Shown here one piece after another: positions 14,815-20,940 of a stretch of 20,940 nucleotides of DNA. The position numbers were made by a program, and so were the translations under genes. The stretch is from JBGPYB01 sp041493035. GTDB taxonomy: Bacteria > Acidobacteriota > Vicinamibacteria > Fen-336. The stretch lies in assembly GCA_041493035.1 (NCBI GenBank), contig JBGPYB010000080.1, positions 1 through 20,940 on the forward strand, given 5' to 3'. The notes beneath the pieces were generated by a model. The model saw only the letters and a program-made list of their open reading frames with translations, did not search any database and was not told the DNA's origin. Within the stretch, counting starts at the first letter, position 1; the number at the start of each line of letters is the position of its first letter.

Positions 14815-15314
14815 GGCCGCGAGGGGACGAGCGAGTACCCGCCTCCGATAAGGGCGTTGCGGATTCGTCGGTGCTGCCAGACCGGAACGGGAAGCGCGAC
14901 GCGCGAAGACGACTCCTTCCCCAAATCGAGGGTCAGGCCCCCGAAAAAGGAGAGTCGAACCGACGCAATGGCGCTCCGCGGATAGAACGTGACGGGCCTG
15001 AAGCCCTCGACGACGGGCCAGCGCGGAAGCCGTGTGACCTCGGTCGGAATGTCCGCGGCCCAGCAGGTGAAGACCTTCGTCATTTCCGCGAGGGCCGGCG
15101 GATCGGAATGGAGCAGATAAAGACGCGTCGGCCCGCCGGGCATCCCGACGCGCTGGGCGATGGCGGCCAGGACGGGGCCCACGAGACCGCCGACCGAGAG
15201 TGCTATGCTCGACGTCTGCCGCACCTCCTCCTCGGAGCGCCGCTCCACGCGGGCGATCACGAGGGGCGTGATGACGACGTGCTGGCGGTAGGACGTCGCG
15301 ACAGTCAGCTCCAC
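14811..15314 (-). CDS. Protein of unknown function, possible PH-like C-terminal domain
   Basis: 167 residues, not recognised. Residues about 36-53 are hydrophobic (SSIALSVGGLVGPVLAAIA) and may form an amphipathic or single membrane helix. Residues about 103-167 read as alternating strands, FRPVTFYPRSAIASVRL, GGLTLDLG and VALPVPV, then a helix HRRIRNALIGGGY. That order, with a SAIASVRL strand and a closing helix, resembles bacterial PH-like domains, but this is inference from pattern only. The GTG start lies 9 nt after the stop of the ferritin-like gene, and its stop overlaps the YkgJ-type start, placing it inside a three-gene unit. Confidence 0.72.
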   Translation of the reverse strand: MELTVATSYRQHVVITPLVIARVERRSEEEVRQTSSIALSVGGLVGPVLAAIAQRVGMPGGPTRLYLLHSDPPALAEMTKVFTCWAADIPTEVTRLPRWPVVEGFRPVTFYPRSAIASVRLSFFGGLTLDLGKESSSRVALPVPVWQHRRIRNALIGGGYSLVPSRP

Positions 15315-15323
15315 GCCGCCGCC

Positions 15324-15845
15324 CTAGACCCGGCCACGAATGGTCCCTTTGGCCGGCGGCCGCGACCACATTGGAATGGCCTTCGCCCACGCGTGCCCCT
15401 CCACCCGGCCGCGGAAATAGGCCTCGTGCTCCCACTCGACCTCGGCCATCGTGAGGATGCAATCGACCAGATCGCCACGGCCGCACTCACGGGCGTGACG
15501 TGCGGCATCCTCGTACTCGCCGATGTTCCGGCTCTCGAGGCGCCCGGCCCCGTACATGGGGACGAGCCAGGGAGCGACCCGGCACAGGAGGCCCAGTGCG
15601 CGGCCAATGACAGTGGCGCGAGCTTCACGCCACGGTTTGGGTCCGGCATCGAGGCCCGCCAGCATCCCTCCGACGAGGCGGCGGTGTTCCCACTCTTCGT
15701 CCTCGATCTGATGAACGCGCTCGCGCTCCGCGGCATCCGACAGTGACTTCCAGTGGCCGTGGTAGGCGTACCCCGCCGCCCGCTCCCCCGAGTAGGCGAG
15801 CTGGAGGATCGCAATCAGATTCTGCCGGGCCGAGGCTTCGCCCAC
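15324..15845 (-). CDS. Ferritin-like diiron protein (Coq7/DMQ-hydroxylase-like)
   Basis: 173 residues in four long helices with the ligand pattern of a diiron carboxylate protein: Glu21 in YSGERAAGY, E51-x2-H54 in EDEEWEHRR, Glu104 or Glu110 in GRLESRNIGEYEDAA, and E137-x2-H140 in AEVEWEHEAYF. Size and E, ExxH, E, ExxH order match Coq7-type or ferritin-like oxidases; substrate unknown. I chose the GTG at 15845 because GGGGAGGA lies 5 nt upstream. The ATG at 15896 would start inside the loop of a 10-bp hairpin and add a basic, unconserved extension. First gene of a unit with an unknown protein and a YkgJ-type metal protein. Confidence 0.8.
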   Translation of the reverse strand: MGEASARQNLIAILQLAYSGERAAGYAYHGHWKSLSDAAERERVHQIEDEEWEHRRLVGGMLAGLDAGPKPWREARATVIGRALGLLCRVAPWLVPMYGAGRLESRNIGEYEDAARHARECGRGDLVDCILTMAEVEWEHEAYFRGRVEGHAWAKAIPMWSRPPAKGTIRGRV

Positions 15846-15850
15846 GCTCG

Positions 15851-15858
15851 TCCTCCCC
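15851..15858 (-). promoter_or_regulatory. Ribosome binding site deciding the start of the ferritin-like gene
   Basis: GGGGAGGA on the minus strand, 5 nt before the GTG at 15845. Nothing comparable precedes the in-frame ATG at 15896. Confidence 0.7.
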
Positions 15859-15884
15859 GAAGGGAGTCTAACCCGACGAGGACA

Positions 15885-15909
15885 GGGCGTCGGCATGGAG
15901 CCGACGCCC
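15885..15909 (-). terminator. Strong hairpin after the PA2779-type gene, no U-tract
   Basis: GGGCGTCGGC and GCCGACGCCC form a perfect 10-bp stem around a 5-nt loop. It lies 27 nt beyond the stop of the PA2779-type gene (minus strand) and 40 nt before the ferritin-like start. The sequence after the stem (TGTCCTCG) is not U-rich, so it may be a weak terminator, an mRNA end-protecting structure or a bidirectional barrier. Confidence 0.5.
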
Positions 15910-15935
15910 CTCGGGACGCCCGTTGGTGGAACGGA

Positions 15936-16385
15936 TCAGTAGTAACAGCCGCAGTCGTCGTACGTACCGCTGTGGTCTGCCGCGGCGATCAGAACGACGG
16001 CGGCCGCAACGAGCAGGACGATGCCGAGGATGATGAGGCCATCGTCGTGGTGGTGGTGGCCGGCGGCCACGTCCTTGAGGCCGGCGGCTCGCGTCGAGAG
16101 GTCGGCCAGTTCCGCGTCGGACAGGTGGGGCACGGCACCGCGAAGCTTCGGCAGGCCCACGCCCAGGATCCCGGCCTGCTTGCGCGCCTCGTCGGTATCA
16201 AGGGCGGCCTGGACGGCACGGACCTGGGCATCGCGCTCCGCCGCGCGGGCGGCCAGACGGGCCGCGGCATCGTCGACGGCAACGAGGTGGTTGCTCTCGG
16301 CATGAGCGATCGGAACGGCGACCTGCGACAGAACGAGCGAGAGGCCAATGGCAACGGTCCGCCCGAGGGCGGTGCGAGCGATCAC
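15936..16385 (-). CDS. PA2779-type (DUF6627) exported protein with C-terminal membrane helix
   Basis: 149 residues. A signal peptide covers 1-29 with an AHA-E cleavage site, then an Ala/Arg-rich helical region (about 34-70). A short motif region follows: AGILGVGLPKLRGAVPHLSDAEL, the glycine/leucine turn and L-S/T-D-A-E pattern of PA2779-type proteins. A histidine-aspartate patch HHHHDD (110-115), one membrane helix (117-135) and the terminal tail TYDDCGCYY complete it. Function of the family is unknown; members often neighbour a PA2778-type cysteine peptidase, which is not in this window. The GTG start is fixed by AGGAGGA about 6 nt upstream. Controlled by a likely sigma-54 promoter at 16454-16469. 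Confidence 0.8.
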   Translation of the reverse strand: MIARTALGRTVAIGLSLVLSQVAVPIAHAESNHLVAVDDAAARLAARAAERDAQVRAVQAALDTDEARKQAGILGVGLPKLRGAVPHLSDAELADLSTRAAGLKDVAAGHHHHDDGLIILGIVLLVAAAVVLIAAADHSGTYDDCGCYY

Positions 16386-16440
16386 GGGACTCCTCCTGAT
16401 GCGCGCAGGGCCGCCGCCCGAAGGGGCGCAGCGCGCGACC

Positions 16441-16500
16441 GCTCGTAAGCCAGTGCAAGCGCCGCGCCACCTGGCAGGGTGTTCGTAAGCGATTGAAGCG
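16441..16500. repeat. Two direct repeats 40 bp apart flanking a sigma-54 promoter
   Basis: GCTCGTAAGCCAGTGCAAGCG (16441-16461, 21 nt, shown in outline) and a related copy at 16481-16500 share TCGTAAGC exactly and about 17 of 21 positions overall. The start-to-start spacing is exactly 40 bp, near four helical turns. They lie between the divergent PA2779-type and dehydrogenase genes and look like binding sites for a dimeric regulator. I know of no factor with this site. Confidence 0.5.
16454..16469 (-). promoter_or_regulatory. Sigma-54 (-24/-12) promoter of the PA2779-type gene
   Basis: The minus strand reads TGGCGCGGCGCTTGCA, matching the consensus TGGCACG-N4-TTGCW at all positions but one, with the required spacing between the GG and GC elements. 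The expected start near 16443 would leave an untranslated leader of about 58 nt with a good ribosome binding site before the GTG at 16385. It implies control by an enhancer-binding protein. Confidence 0.65.
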
Positions 16501-16545
16501 GAGGCGGAAGGCAGCGGAGTCGGCGGCCATACCTGTCGCTCGCGG

Positions 16546-16573
16546 ATGACACATGGGAGCGCTGTGCTAACAT
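16546..16573 (+). promoter_or_regulatory. Candidate sigma-70 promoter of the dehydrogenase gene
   Basis: ATGACA (5 of 6) is followed after 16 nt by TAACAT (4 of 6). The predicted start would be near 16580, about 16 nt before the TTG codon at 16596. A moderate match only. Confidence 0.35.
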
Positions 16574-16595
16574 CCCGGACCCTCAGGATCCTCCC

Positions 16596-17492
16596 TTGAC
16601 CCAAGACATCCGGACAGTCGCCGTCGTCGGCTCGGGGCTCATGGGGCGTGGCATCGCCTACGCCGCGGCCACGGGTGGCTTTGGCGTCTCGCTCCACGAC
16701 GTCTCGAGCGAAGCGCTGGAGCGGGCTTTCGGCCAGATCCGCAGGGACCTGGACGACGCCGTCGCCCGCGGAAGGCTCGAGGCGGAGCAGGCCACCGATG
16801 CGTTGGGACGAATCGAGCCCCGCGCGGACATCGACTGCCAGGCGGACTTCGTGATCGAGGCGGTCCCGGAGGAGATCGGGATCAAGTTGGCGACCTTCGA
16901 GCGCCTCGATCGGGCGTGCCGAGACGACGTCATCCTTGCGACGAACACCTCGGGCCTCTCCATCACCGAGATCGCCGCGGCGACAAGGCGACCGGAACGC
17001 GTGGTCGGGATGCACTTCTTCAACCCCGTCCCTAAGATGAAGCTCGTGGAGATCGTGCGCGCGCTCCAGACGAGCGACGCGGCTCTCGCGATCACGGCCG
17101 ACGTCGCACGGCGGATGGGAAAGGAGACTGTCGTCGTCAAGGAGTCTCCCGGGTTCGTGACGTCGCGGGTCAACGCGATGATCGGCAACGAGGCCTTCCT
17201 CATGCTGCAAGAAGGCATCGCCACGGCCCGGGATATCGACAAGGCGCTGAAGCTCGGCCTCAATCACCCCATGGGCCCCTTCGAGCTGGTGGATCTGGTC
17301 GGCCTCGACACGCGCCTCGCCGTCCTTCAGTTCCTCGAGAAGAGCCTGGGTGCCAAGTACCGGCCGGCGCCGCTGCTCGTGGAATACGTGAAGGCGGGGC
17401 GTCTCGGTAAAAAAGTCGGCCACGGCGTCTATGAGTACGACACTTCGAGCGCCTTTCTGGAAAAGAGAAAACCCGAGTTCAAGGGGGAGTGA
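16596..17492 (+). CDS. 3-hydroxyacyl-CoA (3-hydroxybutyryl-CoA) dehydrogenase
   Basis: 298 residues; NAD(P)-dependent oxidation or reduction of 3-hydroxyacyl-CoA, used in beta-oxidation, butyrate or phenylacetate metabolism. The Rossmann motif is VVGSGLMGRGIA (10-21). The catalytic His140 lies in VVGMHFFNPVPKM, with Glu152 twelve residues later as in known enzymes, and NTSGLSITEIA precedes it. C-terminal dimerisation domain has ESPGFVTSRVN and NHPMGPFELVDLVGLDT. Length is that of stand-alone HBD/PaaH enzymes, not the FadB fusion. The TTG start at 16596 is the only one fitting the conserved N-terminus. Its stop region overlaps the leader of the next small gene, suggesting one transcript. No other fatty-acid genes are in the window. 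Confidence 0.93.
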   Translation: MTQDIRTVAVVGSGLMGRGIAYAAATGGFGVSLHDVSSEALERAFGQIRRDLDDAVARGRLEAEQATDALGRIEPRADIDCQADFVIEAVPEEIGIKLATFERLDRACRDDVILATNTSGLSITEIAAATRRPERVVGMHFFNPVPKMKLVEIVRALQTSDAALAITADVARRMGKETVVVKESPGFVTSRVNAMIGNEAFLMLQEGIATARDIDKALKLGLNHPMGPFELVDLVGLDTRLAVLQFLEKSLGAKYRPAPLLVEYVKAGRLGKKVGHGVYEYDTSSAFLEKRKPEFKGE

Positions 17493-17494
17493 CC

Positions 17495-17707
17495 ATGCGG
17501 AACATTGGCGGATTGCTGTTGTTGGTCGGGGCTGTCGCCTTCTTCTACTGCTCGGCGCGTCTGTCGAACCTCGAGCCGGTCCCTGCTGGAAAAAGCATCA
17601 CCGAGTCGCTCGAGTACACGGCGGGCCGCTTCGAGGTCGCGCGCTACGGTGCGGCGCTGGCGGGGGCGATGGGCCTGATCCTCGCCCTCTTTCCGAAGGG
17701 TCGATAG
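17495..17707 (+). CDS. Small two-helix membrane protein, unknown function
   Basis: 70 residues. Membrane helix 1 covers about 4-22 (IGGLLLLVGAVAFFYCSAR), a polar stretch of about 30 residues follows (SITESLEYTAGRFEVARYG), and membrane helix 2 covers about 50-66, with a short basic end. The ATG at 17495 has AAGGGGGAG about 6 nt upstream and is preferred to the in-frame GTG at 17489. It starts 3 nt after the dehydrogenase stop and ends 3 nt before the propeller gene, so it belongs to the same transcript. Not recognised as a named family. Confidence 0.72.
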   Translation: MRNIGGLLLLVGAVAFFYCSARLSNLEPVPAGKSITESLEYTAGRFEVARYGAALAGAMGLILALFPKGR

Positions 17708-17710
17708 CGC

Positions 17711-19411
17711 GTGACAAGAGGGCCGCTCTCCCATCTGACCTGCGCGGCGATCGTGGCATCGGCGCCGGTTCTGCTTGGGGACGACTGGCCTCAGTGGGGA
17801 CGAGGCCCGCAGCACACGGGCGCCTCCCCCGTCGTGGCTCAGCCCCTCGAGGCGATCCTCGCCAACGTCGTCTACGACCCGTTCGTGGATCAGGAGAAGG
17901 CCGCGAGCGGCGACGACCTCCTCGTCCACTACCCGGTCCCGCTCCTTGAAGGGAATGCCGTCTACCTCGGCACCAAGAGCGGCGTCTATCAAGGCGCCGA
18001 TTCCTGGGGTACGCAAACCTGGGGTGTCCGGAAGCTGGAGTGGAGGAACGGTGTCCTGACGGAGGCCTGGAGCGTCACCACCGACTGGAAGCCGGTGCCC
18101 AACGGATCCCGCCTGGGGGGGTGGGAGCCCGTGTTCCATCCCGTCCTCACGGGAGAGTTTCTCTGGATGCCGGGAGCGTTCGGCTCTTTGCTCCAGGTGG
18201 CGAAGGACACCGGGCGCATCACCGCGCGGATCGTTCCGTTCCAGACCGGCGCCTTGAACATCTTCGTGGCCGGAGGGCTGGCCGCCGACGGGGCCGGCAA
18301 CGTCTACTATGGCGCGCTCCAGTTGGCTCCGAGCCAACCCTGGGACACGGACTCCCTCGGCGGTTGGCTCGTCAAGGTCTCACCCTCCGGAAACGCGACG
18401 ATTGCCCCCTTCTCGAACCTGGTGCCGGGAGCACCCGCCGCAGGGGATCTCTGCGCCGCGTCGTTCTCGAGCGAGCCGTTGCCTTGGCCTCCCTCCAGCG
18501 GGGCGGTGGCCGCCCGCCTTCCGTGCGGCTCCGAGCGACCCGCAATCAACGCCATCCCGGCGATCGCGCCCAACGGGACGATCTACACCGTGAGCCGAGC
18601 CCACTTGAACGATCGGTACGGCTATCTGGTGGCCGTCGGTCCGGACCTCACGCCGCGATGGTCAGCCTCATTGCGCGGCCTCTTGAACGACGGCTGCGAC
18701 ATCCTGCTGCCACCGAGTGGGACGCCCGGAGGCTGCCGAGCCGGCTCCACGCGGGGCGTCGACCCGGAGACGAACGACCGGCCGGCGGCCCGCGTCCTCG
18801 ACCAGTCCTCCTCGTCACCCGTCGTGCTTCCCGACGGCAGCGTTCTCTATGGCGCCTTCACCCGGTACAACTACGACCGCGGCCATCTCTTCCGCTTCGC
18901 CGCCGACGGACGGCCACTCGCGAGCTACGACTTCGGCTGGGACATCACGCCGGCGGTCTTCTCCCACGGCGCTACGTATTCGATCCTCACGAAGGACAAC
19001 CACTACGACGTCGGGTCGTACTGCAACGATCCGGCCTTCTGCCCGGTTCCGGCTCCCCGCTACGACGTCACGCAGCTCGATCCGCAGCTCAGGCCCGAGT
19101 GGCACGTGACCAACACGACGGCCGAGAATTGCCGGCGGGGGGCTGGCGGCCAGGTCACCTGCGTGGCCGCGCCGCCCGGCGGGTTCGAGTGGTGCGTCAA
19201 CCAGCCCGCGGTGGACGCGAGCGGTGTCGTCTACCTGAACTCGGAGGACGGCTTCGTCTACGCCATCGGCCCCGGTGGAGTCGTGCGGGAACGCCTGTTC
19301 CTCGACCAGGCCCTGGGAGCCGCGTACACTCCGCTCTCGATCGGCGGCGATGTCCTGGTATACGCTCAGAACAACGGGCATCTGTTCGTGGTGGGACGGG
19401 GGGCACGCTAG
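17711..19411 (+). CDS. Secreted PQQ-like beta-propeller protein, cysteine-rich
   Basis: 566 residues. A short hydrophobic N-terminus (about 8-22) looks like a signal peptide. Then comes the PQQ/quinoprotein-like opening WPQWGRGPQHTG (26-37), typical of eight-bladed propellers of this kind. Repeated blade-like strands follow: GNAVYLGTKSGVY, GAGNVYYGALQL, PNGTIYTVSR, PDGSVLYGAFTRY, SGVVYLNSEDGFVYAIG and DVLVYAQNNGHLFVVG. Nine cysteines in the mature region, mostly in loop insertions, suggest disulfides and export. No clear PQQ-binding or heme motif is visible, so it may be a structural or sensing propeller. GTG start. The stop overlaps by 1 nt the start of the FAD oxidoreductase gene, so the pair is probably functionally linked. 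Confidence 0.82.
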   Translation: MTRGPLSHLTCAAIVASAPVLLGDDWPQWGRGPQHTGASPVVAQPLEAILANVVYDPFVDQEKAASGDDLLVHYPVPLLEGNAVYLGTKSGVYQGADSWGTQTWGVRKLEWRNGVLTEAWSVTTDWKPVPNGSRLGGWEPVFHPVLTGEFLWMPGAFGSLLQVAKDTGRITARIVPFQTGALNIFVAGGLAADGAGNVYYGALQLAPSQPWDTDSLGGWLVKVSPSGNATIAPFSNLVPGAPAAGDLCAASFSSEPLPWPPSSGAVAARLPCGSERPAINAIPAIAPNGTIYTVSRAHLNDRYGYLVAVGPDLTPRWSASLRGLLNDGCDILLPPSGTPGGCRAGSTRGVDPETNDRPAARVLDQSSSSPVVLPDGSVLYGAFTRYNYDRGHLFRFAADGRPLASYDFGWDITPAVFSHGATYSILTKDNHYDVGSYCNDPAFCPVPAPRYDVTQLDPQLRPEWHVTNTTAENCRRGAGGQVTCVAAPPGGFEWCVNQPAVDASGVVYLNSEDGFVYAIGPGGVVRERLFLDQALGAAYTPLSIGGDVLVYAQNNGHLFVVGRGAR

Positions 19412-20904
19412 TGCGGACGCGGCGCCACTTCATCAAGACAGTGTTGCTCGGCGCGACGGCGGCCGGATTTCCCATGGGGCGGCGTGAGGGAACGGCCGAG
19501 GCCGCGCCGGGACCTATCCCCAAGACTCTCGGCGGAGATCACTTCGAGACGTGCCACGCGGTGCGCGATCGCGTGGCCCTCCCCCTCGCCGAGGTGAAGG
19601 GGAGCCACGACGTCGTCATCGTGGGCGGCGGCCCGAGTGGTCTGTCGGCGGCCTACCAGCTCCGCGACCGTGACCTGCTCCTCCTCGAAAAGGAAGACCT
19701 GCTCGGCGGGAACTGCATCCTCGACGAATGGGAAGGCGTCCGGATGTCGACGGGAGGCGCCTTCTACACGGAGTCCGAGCCGGAGCTGGTGGAGTTGTTC
19801 AAGGAGATTGGAGCCGCTGGGCGGCCGGTGGTGGGAGGCGACTCCCTCGTCATCCATGGAGAACCCCACCTCGATTTCTTCCGCGACGGCGCTCAGAAGC
19901 TCCCCTTCCCGCAGAAGGTGCGCGACGACTTCAGACGTTCCCGCGAAGACCTCCTAGAGCTCATCAAAGCGAAGCCCCAGGAGGAGCTGGACGCCATCCC
20001 CTTCTCGGAGCTTCTGAAGCCCTACGATCCCCTCCTCACGCAGTTCTGGGACCGCTTCGGCCCTTCCAACTGGGGAGGTGTCGCTTCGGAGACATCGGGC
20101 GCCGTCGGGGCGGGGGCCTACGCGTGGACGGGGGGGACCGACGATCCGCGCTGGACGTTCCCCGGCGGCATGGCCGGTGGCGCCCACGCTCTGGCCGAGT
20201 GGCTGAAGCCGAAGATCGGCGAGCGCCTCGTCACGGGCGCTGCCGTCTACCATGTCGAGACCGAAGGAAAGAACGCCGTCGTTCGCTACATCAAGGGGGG
20301 CCAGCCGTTCGCCGTTCGTGCGCGAACGGTGATCGTGGCCACACCCAAGTTCTACGCGAGCCACATCATCGCAGGGCTTCCCGACGATCAGCGCGCGGCG
20401 ATGCGAGCGACGCGTTACGCGCCTTTCCCCGTCTTCAATGTCTGCCTCAAGAGCGTGGGGCCCGAGCCCGCCTACGACAACTGGTTCCTGGACACACCCT
20501 TCACCGACTTCATTCCCGCCGAATGGATCCTTTACGCGGGCAAGGGGCCGAAGGATCGGAAGACGGTCCTGACGGTCTACCATCCACTGCTCACGAGCCG
20601 GCGCGCCGAGCTGCTTGTGGACGATCTGGTCCTGGGCATGGCCGACGGCGTGGTGGCCGCGCTGGAGCGCCACTTCCCCGGCACCCTCGACAAGATCGCG
20701 GAGATCCGCGTCTTCCGCAGGGGCCACCCCATGTACATCTCGTCCCCCGGGCGTGCTTCCGTCGTCGCGGTGGCGGCCCGACCCTTCGGACCGATCCTCT
20801 TCGCCAACACCGACTCCGAGTTCAGCGGCGTCTCGAGCTTCGACGGCGCCCTGGCCGCTGCGAGAAAGGCCGCGGAGGGAGCGCGAGCGGTGCTCTCGGC
20901 ATGA
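19411..20904 (+). CDS. Tat-exported FAD-dependent oxidoreductase (amine-oxidase-like)
   Basis: 497 residues. The N-terminus TRRHFIKTVLLGATAAG is a textbook twin-arginine signal (R4, R5, F7, K9), so the folded flavoprotein is exported. FAD binding is shown by VVIVGGGPSGLSAAYQL (68-84), a LLLEKEDLLGGNC stretch for the ribose and second glycine motif, and a C-terminal ILFANTDSEFSGVSSFDGAL segment typical of amine-oxidase/protoporphyrinogen-oxidase-type proteins. Substrate unknown. GTG start overlaps the propeller stop (TAGTG). No electron acceptor protein is encoded beside it, except perhaps the next gene, whose ATG overlaps its stop. Confidence 0.85.
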   Translation: MRTRRHFIKTVLLGATAAGFPMGRREGTAEAAPGPIPKTLGGDHFETCHAVRDRVALPLAEVKGSHDVVIVGGGPSGLSAAYQLRDRDLLLLEKEDLLGGNCILDEWEGVRMSTGGAFYTESEPELVELFKEIGAAGRPVVGGDSLVIHGEPHLDFFRDGAQKLPFPQKVRDDFRRSREDLLELIKAKPQEELDAIPFSELLKPYDPLLTQFWDRFGPSNWGGVASETSGAVGAGAYAWTGGTDDPRWTFPGGMAGGAHALAEWLKPKIGERLVTGAAVYHVETEGKNAVVRYIKGGQPFAVRARTVIVATPKFYASHIIAGLPDDQRAAMRATRYAPFPVFNVCLKSVGPEPAYDNWFLDTPFTDFIPAEWILYAGKGPKDRKTVLTVYHPLLTSRRAELLVDDLVLGMADGVVAALERHFPGTLDKIAEIRVFRRGHPMYISSPGRASVVAVAARPFGPILFANTDSEFSGVSSFDGALAAARKAAEGARAVLSA

Positions 20905-20940
20905 GCAGCACGGCTCGTCGCGTCCTGGCGCTCGCTTTCG
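20901..20940 (+). CDS. Start of a further gene (13 codons visible)
   Basis: ATG overlaps the previous stop (ATGA). The reading frame MSSTARRVLALAF is basic then hydrophobic, like the start of a signal peptide or membrane helix. Nothing more can be said; the gene leaves the window. Its overlap suggests it belongs to the exported redox cluster. Confidence 0.5.
   Translation, partial: MSSTARRVLALAF

Noticed and set aside
15846..15896. Upstream ATG start for the ferritin-like protein
   Set aside because: The ATG falls in a 10-bp hairpin loop without a ribosome binding site. GTG at 15845 has a strong one.
16472..16490. Plus-strand TGGCAGGGTGTTCGT as a sigma-54 promoter for the dehydrogenase
   Set aside because: The -12 element TTGC is not matched; only the -24 half fits.
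15936..17423. Long minus-strand open frame running from the PA2779-type gene through the dehydrogenase
   Set aside because: Only its last 149 codons have a signal peptide and family pattern, and a ribosome binding site and sigma-54 promoter sit inside it. The remainder is antisense to the dehydrogenase.
1..20940. CRISPR arrays, insertion sequences, attachment sites and toxin-antitoxin pairs
   Set aside because: No regularly spaced repeats, transposase motifs, tRNA-end duplications or small paired frames with such motifs were seen.

Overview
High-GC bacterial chromosome, tightly packed, with no CRISPR array, prophage or insertion sequence visible. LolB-like lipoprotein, a heptose kinase and an O-antigen-ligase-type protein point to a Gram-negative cell with lipopolysaccharide. 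SpoVG in a non-Firmicute setting and a Pseudomonas/Geobacter-like TPR-lolB-ispE-tRNA-prs-rplY-pth order suggest Acidobacteriota, a delta-type proteobacterial lineage or a related group. This placement is inferred, not measured. More than half of the chosen start codons are not ATG.

Left block (1-10338, all minus strand): one long housekeeping run read from right to left. It carries a TPR protein, a LolB-like lipoprotein, ispE, spoVG, tRNA-Gln(TTG), prs, rplY/ctc, pth, rpsF, rpsR, a DUF2232 membrane protein, rplI, dnaB and the start of alr. Several junctions overlap by 4 nt. A good sigma-70-type promoter precedes the TPR gene and overlaps the U-tract of the intrinsic terminator of the gene upstream. 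A REP-like pair of inverted palindromes separates rplI from dnaB.

Middle block (10388-14308): a 95-residue protein that looks like a distant SpoVG relative lies on the minus strand with its own terminator. Divergent from it is a plus-strand cassette: a Trm112-like zinc-ribbon protein, an O-antigen-ligase-like membrane protein, a single-domain heptose-7-phosphate kinase and a geranylgeranyl-reductase-type flavoprotein, the last three linked by ATGA overlaps or short gaps.

Right block: a minus-strand group of a ferritin-like diiron protein, an unknown protein with a possible PH-like fold and a cysteine-rich YkgJ-type protein (14293-15845). Next is a PA2779-type exported protein with a strong sigma-54 promoter match. 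The divergent plus strand then carries a 3-hydroxyacyl-CoA dehydrogenase, a two-helix membrane protein, a secreted cysteine-rich beta-propeller, a Tat-exported FAD oxidoreductase and the first codons of one more gene. The two most likely places for an undescribed system are the three-gene metal cluster (14293-15845) and the exported redox cluster (17495-20940).
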